DNA of 19,374 nt, taken from the NCBI GenBank assembly GCA_014621425.1, contig JAANBB010000621.1, positions 1 to 19,374 of the forward strand. The letters run 5' to 3'. Numbering within the stretch: the first letter of the stretch is position 1; every line of letters begins with the position of its first letter. The notes under the pieces were generated by a model. The model saw nothing but the letters and a program-made list of their open reading frames with translations, was not told where the DNA came from and made no database searches. Source of the stretch: Cylindrodendrum hubeiense. Its lineage: Eukaryota; Ascomycota; Sordariomycetes; Hypocreales; Nectriaceae. A program made the position numbers and the translations under genes. This document shows, piece after piece, positions 8,352 through 16,738 of this stretch.

Positions 8352-9987
8352 CTAGTTGGAGGTGTCGGTAGTCTCAGAGCTGAAGGCAGCATGCACCTTG
8401 TCTAGGTACTTCTTGTGGCCATTGGTGATCTTGGTGACCACGCGCTCAGGATCATGGCCCCAGAGGGAGACGCTCACCTCCTCAATCTCCTGGACAGAGA
8501 GCTGCATGAACCTGGCGCGGAGCTTCGGGTAAACTAAGTCGTACATACCATGAGGAGACAAGAGGCTGACAAAGAACCAGAAGCCCCTCCCCTGCCACAT
8601 CTCCTCCATTGTCTGAGTCAACGAGATGGTGTTAGTCGTCTTGGGCTTCATATCAGACTCTAGCTCCTCAAAGGCATCCATGAAGCCCTCGCGGGCCTGC
8701 TCATATGTGAGTTGATTGGGACCTTCCTCGACAAGCAGTCCGCAGAGCCACTCAGGCTCCTGCAGGGCCTCGACGGGGAGAACACAGATAGACTCCAGAT
8801 CAAAGAGATAGGTAATGTTCCACGCGCTGTCTACCGCGATATGGTTGATATCCAGATCCAACAGCTGGGCGACGAAAACACCGTCGCCGAGGTCGTGCCT
8901 GATGAAGTGCTGTGCTAGGCCACGGAGGAGTGCCCTGAACCCCATTTGCTCGCGGCATTTCTCGGCATTCTTGATCGCGTCTGGCTGTTTTGAGATTCTG
9001 CTGTCATGCAATTTCAGCATGTCAGCGACAAAGGCCTTGGTCGAGTTGTATGTTGTACCTTGTTCCGTGACCCGTGGCACCCCACTGCGCTCCATCTTGA
9101 GGGAGGCGTTGCATAGAGGCCTGTTGGTAAGTGTGACAAGACTGTTGTCGCTGAAGGCGAAAGAGCCAATCTTGCTCTTGGGTGCACTGGCAAGGCTAAT
9201 CATCAGGCGAGCGATGCTAAGGCGGAGAGTAGCCTGGCGAACCGAGTCGTCGGCATACAAGTCCCAGGTGTCCGAAAGCTTTTGGATATTGGCTCCTTCA
9301 ATGTACTCGAAGATCATATACCCGGTGTCGGCGGGCATCTTGTTACCACATTCGTCTGCAATGTAATTGGACACTAGAGCGTCACAGTTGCCGCCTGCCA
9401 CGCTTTCGTTGAGGACCTCGTAGGCGAGATGGCTCTTGGCTTCTGTCTGAGCGACATGAGTGAACTAGTTCTCGTGTTAGCGTTGATCATCGATGATCCC
9501 GTCTTCATTGTCAGAGAACTTACTTGAAGCCCGTTAGGAAGGCCAAAGCCGTACAAGTGAGGGACTGGGATCGTAGGGCAGTGCGCCTGATACCAGGTGT
9601 ATGATCCGACAGTAACGCGGATCTTCTCCTCCACTGTCCCGGGGTTGGTGCTTTCTCCAAAGCAAGCAGGAACCAAGATCTTAACAAGGATCTCTCGGGG
9701 GACATCAAAGGCAGGGTCGTGAACTTGAATGCGCATGCAAATGTTCCAGTCTCCGACTAACCATTCGGACTTCGGGGCAATGATGGCGTAGATGCCACGA
9801 GGGAGGCAAAGGTGATGGAGGGTTATGACCTGCACGTTGTGCCGATCATTCCACAAGCGCTCGCATAACTCGTCGATCTCGTGAGCTCGTGAGTTCTCGA
9901 GGAGGATGTTGCCGTCGTAGTTGGCCACACTCTCGATTGGGATGTGGCCGCCGGGCACGGCGACCGTTTGGTGGAGGGAGGAGGCAT
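8352..9987 (-). CDS. APH-like phosphotransferase-fold protein with altered catalytic loop and probable 5' frameshift
   Basis: Belongs by motif to the large fungal family of aminoglycoside-phosphotransferase-like (protein-kinase fold) proteins, whose substrates are mostly unknown. One intron is clear (9523-9465; donor GTAAGT, branch GCTAACA, acceptor TAG), joining 9958-9524 to 9464-8352 in phase 0, about 515 codons. Counting from the GTG codon at 9958, visible features are YDGNILLENS near the N-terminus, REILVKILVP (N-lobe strand with a Lys), PHLYGFGLPNG, the hinge-like GYMIFEYIEG, LMISLASAP and IGSFAF, the catalytic loop LLDLDINHIAVD (346-357), and the metal-binding-type FDLES (Asp367). As I recall the family, the loop usually has Asn where His353 stands here. 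The frame has no ATG: a stop lies just upstream, and the only nearby ATG (9987, good context) is one base out of frame. A frameshift, a sequence error or an unseen intron is possible. Activity is doubtful. Confidence 0.8.
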
Positions 9988-10014
9988 CCCGGTGCCCTCA
10001 GAGGTGGAAGGTGT

Positions 10015-10118
10015 AGAGAGGAATTTGGAGAGAGGAATTTGGAGAGGGAGTTGGAGAGATGTGGTTGGGGAGAGGGAGTTGGGGAGAGGAGTTGGGGAGA
10101 GGGAGTTGGAGAGAGGGG
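10015..10118. repeat. Purine-rich minisatellite upstream of the APH-like gene (GAGAGGGAGTTGG type, 12-15 bp)
   Basis: About eight imperfect units alternate AGAGAGGAATTTGG and GAGAGGGAGTTGGG forms with one-base length changes. On the coding strand of the APH-like gene this is a C/T-rich tract ending about 28 bp before the ATG at 9987, so it probably forms leader or core promoter. Confidence 0.8.
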
Positions 10119-10214
10119 ATCGAGGGGCCGACGTTGGAGGGTGGAAATTGGAAGGTGGAAGTTGGACCTTGGAGACTACTCGGTTAGAAAAAGACGTTGT
10201 TCGCAGATGAGACA

Positions 10215-10300
10215 GAATTGAGAAGCTGAAGGATTGAGTTGCAGGATGGAGCTGAAGGATTGGGTTGCAGGATTGAGTTGCAGGAGTGAGTTGGGGATTG
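10215..10300. repeat. Second minisatellite upstream of the APH-like gene (GGATTGAGTTGCA type)
   Basis: Four to five imperfect units of 13-15 bp built from GGATTGAGTTGCA and GGATGGAGCTGAA variants. It is distinct in sequence from the purine-rich array at 10015-10118. The stretch between them, 10119-10214, shows no clear repeat. Confidence 0.7.
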
Positions 10301-10456
10301 AGGGAGCCCAAGGGAATGGGAGTGGTGTATTTATCTTCATTTCAAGTCTCCCCCTCGAGCCTCCTCCTGCTCGTCCAGGCAACCTCCATGTTCGGGGTGC
10401 TTCGCGAGATGGCCGATAGCCGGCACCAAAGCAAAGGTCGCTGACTGGGCGCTGGC

Positions 10457-10490
10457 GGCTGGCCAGCCTGATTATGTCGGATACCGACAT
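10457..10490. promoter_or_regulatory. Two adjacent palindromes, one with a CGG-N3-CCG core
   Basis: GGCTGGCCAGCC at 10457-10468 is a perfect 12-bp palindrome. ATGTCGG-ATA-CCGACAT at 10474-10490 is a perfect 7-bp inverted repeat whose centre is CGG-ATA-CCG (10478-10486), a spacing bound by some fungal Zn2Cys6 transcription factors. They lie about 0.5 kb upstream of the APH-like gene. Regulatory use is inference from form and place. Confidence 0.4.
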
Positions 10491-10817
10491 GAAGCAAGGC
10501 GTGCTGAGTTTCGTGGACCACCAGGCGAGGTTTGCGGCCAGTTGCGCGTCTGGCTTCGGCTGCAAGTACACAGTCAAATATCGACCTAATCCACACGTGG
10601 ACTCTCCATGTCTCACTTCGCTCTGTGGCCCGCCTGGTCCATCCCTGGACCCTGCCAGAGCCTTGATGTACGTATTGACGCGCTCGTTTCTTCTCCTCGC
10701 ACACCCTGCAGCAGTGCTTATCCCCAGCCCAGATCCCTCTTTCCACGCCCGGGAGTTCCACGCCGCCAAAGTACTGGCCCGTTGCAGTGACGTTTTGGGC
10801 TGCTGGCAGCAACGACG

Positions 10818-10841
10818 CCAGCGGTCCAGCGGTCCAGCGGG
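10818..10841. repeat. Three tandem 8-bp units (CCAGCGGT)
   Basis: Units at 10818-10825, 10826-10833 and 10834-10841. The first two are identical and the last ends in G instead of T. Confidence 0.85.
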
Positions 10842-11747
10842 GCGACAACCTACAAACAACAACCGTGGTTCTGAAATCTTGTCGGCCAATCGATCTCACA
10901 CCGAGCTGTACAATCCCGTCCCCGCTAGTTCCTTGTTTGCATTGACTGGGCGGTACTTGTCGCAACATCTTGTCGTGACGTCGACCGGGCTGGTCTGGAC
11001 CCATGTTGCCATCCTCGTTTGCGAGATGGTGTGAATGGTATCCGACTGGGAATTGCAAACGAGCAACCCCGGGAGAGCATAGTGGCGGCCACCGGAACCG
11101 GGTTTCTCGACACTAATGTCGACTTCCGTGCTTACGGGGCTCAGGTGAGGTCGTTGTCACTCCCGTCAACGAGAACCCTTCCCGTCCATGGCGCTACTCC
11201 TGCTTAGTATCGGATACTGGCCTCTCGTCGAGTATCGGATTGTCCTTTACGAGGTTCCCGAGCCGCCCTGTGTCATCGCTGATTCTCAATCTTATGCCTC
11301 TCGGAGTCACTACCCGTTTGCGGCGTGCCGTGTTTCGATATCCTGCCCGTTGCCGGCCCTGGTGACGGACTGCATGTGTTTGCCAATCTGCAGATCCTCA
11401 TGCCTTGCCCACCTAGTCTGGGGCTCGTTCGTGCCGTGGCCGTATTGCCTGTTTGCTCGGATGCATCTTGCATCTTGCCACTTTCTCTCCTTTCTAACTC
11501 AGGGGTTTGGTCAGCGTGGTCTTGCGGCAGGGGCTTCAAGCGAGAAGTTGTCAATGGACTGCAAAACAACCGTACGCCTGGTGTTAGAAACGAAGGAGGA
11601 TGGCGGGGCTGAACGGGAGTGGGAGCCATGCCTCTACGCGTTTATCCGCTGGTGCGCCCACACCAGCCAACCAGCGAACTCGCGATGCATGGCTGCACAA
11701 CCTTAGCCCCCTGCCTCCTCTCAAGCTTCTGGATTGAGGGGTTGAAA

Positions 11748-11803
11748 GAGACGGGGAGACGGGGAGACGGAGAGACGGAGGGACGGAGAGACAGCGAGAC
11801 AAG
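11748..11803. repeat. Seven tandem 8-bp units (GAGACGGG/GAGACGGA)
   Basis: Seven gapless units: GAGACGGG twice, GAGACGGA twice, GGGACGGA, GAGACAGC and GAGACAAG. Divergence increases to the right, which suggests the left copies are the most recently duplicated. Confidence 0.92.
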
Positions 11804-12967
11804 GTTGTCAAGAACTAGGAGCAACGACCAAAGCAAAAAGGCTGATTTTTGGATTAGCCCACAGTGTCTACAGTGATTCAGATCGATCAAGGTAGAGAAA
11901 TAAGCTTAGTTTAGGGTCATTTCTTTGAGGAGGTAGGTAGATACCTGCCTTGGGTCAGTGTAAGCGGAGTTCCCATTCCCCTGACTACGAGCAACTTCCT
12001 GTTTTCCACATCAGCCCTTCGTCTACAACAGCTTCATCTCCATGGCGAACCACCCCGCACGCCTTGTACTCCGTCACCCGTCATTTGGTTCATCCAATTC
12101 CACTGACCGCTTGGCGAGCTCTTCATACGATAATATCCTTGCACCGAATTGAGTCACGAGAACTGGTTCAGCTGAATGGGAAGCTGCATGCATGAGCGTT
12201 TTGTTTGTTGTCCCAAACCCTCGAGACACAATCTTAACAGGTTCTTGCTGGCAGCTAGAGGCCTGATCCCTGGGGCTATTTTGGGTGGCCGCCACAGAGT
12301 CGATTTGCGACATGAGGCTTTCAACTTGGTTGCCCCCTATCTTGCCCGTTGATCCTCTCCCAACTCAGCACGCCGGCAAGCAGCCAACCGTGTACGACAT
12401 GCTCGCAAAGCTGAGAGAAGCCCAAGCGCATGCGTCACTCTCGCTTCTCATTGCATCTATTAAACTTTGACCACAACGTTCGCCCGACCCTGGTTCCCTT
12501 CGCGTTTGCAGCTGCGCAATCAACCACGCCCTTCGGCTCACGCCTGCCAGGGATGAGGGACAATGCCTCGGGAACCAGCATATACCATGGCTCCCAAATA
12601 GTACGATTACGCAGAATTTGTACGCCCGTTCAATTAATGCCCGGAGGAATACGGACGCAGCCTGAAGGAGACGTCTTGCCTCCAACTTTCTAAACGCGTG
12701 GACGGGTGCGTCAGTAACACAGACCGTTAATACAATTGTGAGATACCCCGAAGCATGGCGCTGTGAAACCCAGCCTGCGCAAGCCGTCTATACATGCCAT
12801 CATTGATGGTATTTTGTAACGGCTTCTCCGGGTTCACAAGGCCTCGCAATGCCGAGAAAGCATGCAACTGACATTCTAGTAGCATGCCACGAGGGTCCCT
12901 GCTCCGTGTTGTCTGCCATTTGTCTCCCGCCACTCATTGCCCATCCGAATGACACCCTGAAACAACC

Positions 12968-12987
12968 TGACGAATTCGAATTCGTCA
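12968..12987. promoter_or_regulatory. Perfect 20-bp palindrome
   Basis: TGACGAATTCGAATTCGTCA equals its own reverse complement over all 20 bases, without spacer. Its ends, TGACG and CGTCA, resemble bZIP/ATF-type half sites, but here they are 10 bp apart rather than adjacent. A protein-binding role is inference only. Confidence 0.45.
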
Positions 12988-14460
12988 AACGGATCAAAAT
13001 GAATTTCACAGGAGTCATCGGAGCCTTGGGATTGGAACAAAGGATGTAATTTCCACACAAGGTTGCCCCGACCCAGCCAGTTGGCTTGCAACAGCGACAG
13101 TTCTGATGAAGTTACCCGTGTCCAGGCTCAAGTCCCCATTGCCTGTACTGCAGCACTTCCCCTCGGATACTAGTTCGGTGGCTTTTTCTGGGCGAGAAAC
13201 GGGAACGGCAACAGTGGAAGTATTGGCTTGGACCCGAAGGACTGTGTCCATGGTCAGCTGTGGAGACATACACCCGGCCTTGTCTTGGTTGCCTCGTCGG
13301 GAAACTCGCTGGCAACATCGCACAAGCCCTCATCTTGCAACCATACTTGCAGTAGGATCGGCATGTTGAATCACAGACCGGCCGGATCTGGATCTGGAAC
13401 CGCCACGGAGAACGCAACAGACAATACATCTCAAGCCCCTGGGTGCCTTATCTCGCCTCCACGGCAATGGAATTCAGGGAGCTTGCAGTTGTTACCCCCA
13501 TGACAACATCTGTACTACGCGTAAAGCGGTGCTCGCTCCTCCTCACGGCTGGCTGCATGAATCAAATACGGCTGGTCCAAAGAAGAGCCAAAGCTGTGTC
13601 TCATGACGGCCAACGAAGCAAAGACGTCGAGAACGTGGCAATGCTCTCACATTGCTTGTTACTTCTCCACAGTGCTAAACTGGTAACGTTCTCGCATATA
13701 CCATGCCTCCATCACTGTGCAGGATTGAAACCCCCTACATTGATCGCTCCTACGTCAGAGGACTGCAGGCGAAGCATGGTGTGGCCTCATGACTCCCGGA
13801 AGTCCTAGATTTCTTTCCAACCAGTACGACGACTGTGGAAGGTCTGGAACCTATGAAACAACAACACGACTGGTGTAATTTCAGTCATCGAGGCTGTCCC
13901 GGGGACAGCCAGGCCTCCTTCCAGCCTCCGATTTGCTGCCTCAGTAACTTATCCCGTTGTCTCGCATGTGCCGGTCCATCCCCTGTTGACCTTGCTGCAG
14001 CGGTCTGCTTGATTCGGGGTTGCCAGTCCCTGGTATCTTGGATTGCCAGCGCCCGCTTATGGCTTTCGGTATGATGGGTTAATTCGATGCGTGCTGTCTT
14101 CGATGATGCAATGTTCGATTTTCTGACAAAGTGATGGCTCATCGACGACCTCTCTGTGCGGAGAGAATTCCTCGAGACGATTTGATTTCCGATCTTTGAA
14201 TCACACGCCGGCAGCTCCTGGTCAGAAAGTCGAGTTGAAGACAGGCTGGTGCACTTTATGTCTTGTACTTGTTTCTTGAGGTCATGGGGAGTCTGGAAAT
14301 TCATTTCTGTTAGCACCTTTCTGTCCACAGGAATTAGATTAGGGGTATCCCTTGCAACTGTTTGTGTTGAGAGCTATCAGTCTCCACCACTTCAGAACGA
14401 CTGTAGTCGAAGCGCTCCCTAACGCTGTCCTATTGCCTGAATTATACCCTTTGGCGCTTT

Positions 14461-15480
14461 CGGTATCTTGTTCGAGGTGAGTCTGCCTGTGTTTCCTTCA
14501 CTTCTCCCTTCAGAAGCTGGAGCATTCTAGTCGGAGGTCAAACTTCCCTTTGGACTTGTACTCAAATCTGGACTGTGTCATTAATAGGTGTGCGTCAGTT
14601 CCATTTGGGTACAAATGAGGTCCCGGGGATGCGCTCTGAAACCTCTCGCTGAGTAGATCGGCCTGGAAGGTGGTGTTGGTTGAACCCTGGGCATCGCGCC
14701 TCTTCTATATGGGGTTTCTTTGTCCTTGAGTGATTGCTTTCGGCCAGGCACAGTAATAGTGATGTTTGCTTAAGGAGAAGCCGCTGGAGATGGAGATCCT
14801 ACCTGACGGATGGGCCTTGTCAACGACCGAGGGCCTGACCCAGCCACCACACGTCCTGGGCACTTCTGATCTCTCGTTTACTCTGACCAGAGACACGAAG
14901 GTTGCGCCCTGTGTCATGAAGTGGTATCGCCATGATATCTGTGGTCTTCGCGGAGCCTTCGTCCGCGCCGAATCGTCGTCCCCGCGCTGGGTGAGTCCGA
15001 GGGCCGGTGTGGCCTCGGAACAAGACTGAGTGCCGTAACCAAGTTATTTCTGGATACTGCATGATCTCGTCATTATTCTCCTCTCTGGGCATCACGAAAA
15101 CTGGTGGCTTTCGGGGGTGGCAGGTAATCGCGTCGCCGTTCTTCCTGGGACCAAACTTCTCGTACCTGACGCGTCAGGAGTGATCGGGCTCGTCAAAGTC
15201 GGCATTAGGGCGTGACAAGGTCGCTCTTGTGAGTACCTTCAAGCGTCTTTCGGTGCCTATGTGGGTTGCTCCTTGATGCCAGAACGGCTGTATATTCGCA
15301 GAAGTTAGCTGATGGTGTTAGAGCCAAGTCAACCCCCACGAAAGAGGGTGTGGATACCTTGAAGGTCATGCTGCAGAGCCCTTGCAGCAGCTCTTCCGAC
15401 TCCTCCACCAGCTGCGTCCAAAATCCAGGTAGGGCCCTTGAATTTTATACTCGGAGGATGCTTGGGATTTAGATATGGTG
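14461..15480 (+). other. Coding-like fragments with splice-like borders; possible unrecognised or decayed gene
   Basis: Several pieces look like exons, but no complete model could be built. A 67-codon ATG-started frame at 14790-14990 (contains DLSFTLTRDTKVAP and HDICGLRGAFVR) ends exactly at a GTGAGT donor. A frame at 15126-15212 reads NRVAVLPGTKLLVPDASG and then hits a stop. A GTGAGT donor near 15229 and a TATATTCGCAG acceptor at 15300 frame a segment reading KLADGVRAKSTPTKEGVDTL, which runs to a GTAGGG donor at 15431. A strong CTTCTCCCTTCAG acceptor ends at 14513. No family was recognised, and stops interrupt the joins tried. Confidence 0.25.
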
Positions 15481-16738
15481 CATGCTGAATACTTTGTGGC
15501 TAATCCTCTTGAAGCAGAACGAAGAGAGGGTGGTGAGAGAGCCGCTTGCACGCAGGGGCGCCGAGGAAAACGACATCTGCACTCCACTACGAGACTCATG
15601 GGTCAACTGAGACTACAAATGTGCAAAAGAACCACCAGAAAAAGGGGCTTGATTATCTTCTTCTTCTTTTACAATCTCTTTATTCCTTCAGGACAAAAGA
15701 TTAAGTGGTTCGTCTAAAACGAGGGCTAGGTATATATGTCGATGTGGTCTTTATGGCTGTTACAACTGCCAGCTGGGGATACCGCCACCTGCTTCAAGCT
15801 ACAGATGCCACCGAAATCAAAGGAATCTTTGGGAGCCACTGCTCAATGTCTATCCTTGGTGCAGCTGACCCGTGGCCGTACCCGGACCATTGCACCCACC
15901 AACCTTGGGGAGAGGAGGTCCCCGAGCCTTGCCTAAAGGAGAATGCAGATGCAACGGCGTTTGGATCAATAGTAGCCCTCGAGGAGCTTCAACGGCTGTT
16001 TTCATTTCCCTGATTTGTCGAGCTCGTTGTTTAGGAGCTTACAAACCGGTGGTTTAGGGGCGTTACCCCCTAGGGACGCATCGTGGGGGGACTCCCAAGG
16101 CTGCACCTGCCCCTTGTTGTTTTTGGCTGCCAGCTGCGCGCCTTCCCTCTTCTATTTCCTTCTCCTCCTCCGCACCTTCCCCCTCTCTCCTCCTTCCTCA
16201 CCTCTTCACCACTTCCCACTTTTCACTTCTCCCACCAAAACACCACACTTCCCATTCAACCCTGTCTCTCCGAGCCTCAGCTGAGATCCAAGGAACTCCC
16301 TTGCATCCTCAACTGGACTTGGGGGGACTTTCCCTTATTTCAACACCAAGTTTCCTTTGGTTTCTTCGTTAGTGTTGACTTCTACCCACGTTTCGAGGCC
16401 ACTTGCTGCCTCTAATCCCCAACCTGAGCTTCAAGCTTTTGTGCTTCAAGCCTCCTCCCTCTTCTTGTTCATCTGTCTTTCTGCTCGTGGTCTTCTACTC
16501 TTCTCGTCTTCTCGTGGACTCCTTCCCTGGTGGCCACACCTTCCCTAGTGATCACACCTTCCCTCAATCATCTTGCCTCTGTAAGGGTTGTCCGCACAAC
16601 GGTAGGTCACCGTCTCCACCTCCCCCCTCCCCACTCCCCTACACCTTCCTTCCCTGGCATATCCTCTTATGACATCTCTCCTCTCAGCGCACCTGCTAAC
16701 AGCTTCATGCAGTTTAGGTGCTTCTCAGCTTCAACAAG
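15481..16738 (+). promoter_or_regulatory. Promoter and long leader of the RRM protein gene, with probable 5'-UTR intron (16581-16712)
   Basis: About 16140-16580 is strongly pyrimidine-rich, as in many fungal leaders, and the + strand has no ATG from about 15960 to 16580. A donor GTAAGG at 16581 (alternative GTAGGT at 16602) and the pair GCTAAC (16695-16700) plus acceptor CAG (16710-16712) outline an intron of about 111-132 nt. The only two ATGs between 15960 and the start codon, at 16670 and 16707, fall inside it. A TATA-like TATATA lies near 15731. The transcription start is not known. Confidence 0.55.

Larger units (their letters stand above)
10491..14460. other. Long intergenic region without a recognised gene
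   Basis: I found no recognisable protein, RNA gene or transposon in these 4 kb. Open frames of 60-190 codons occur on both strands but lack family motifs, mostly lack flanking splice signals, and many begin with non-ATG codons. Notable non-coding structure: CCAGCGGT repeats (10818-10841), AGTATC-G-GATACT (11206-11218), an 8-bp tandem array (11748-11803) and a perfect 20-bp palindrome (12968-12987). It could hold distal promoter sequence or untranslated RNA; nothing in the sequence decides this. Confidence 0.5.

Noticed and set aside
10474..11034. 186-codon ATG-started + strand open frame
   Set aside because: No recognisable motif, irregular composition, overlaps tandem CCAGCGGT repeats and competes with equally long frames on the other strand. 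Its ATG is part of the symmetric CGG-N3-CCG palindrome.
11188..11706. 172-codon + strand frame and a 118-codon - strand frame (11629-11273) over the same DNA
   Set aside because: Both start at ATG but neither shows a domain, signal peptide or splice context. Overlapping open frames on both strands suggest composition rather than coding.
13885..14304. 139-codon ATG-started - strand open frame, hydrophilic and Lys/Arg/Gln-rich
   Set aside because: A branch-like GCTAACA and acceptor TTTCCAG lie near its start, so a - strand exon is conceivable, but no donor exon, partner or family could be found. Too weak to call.
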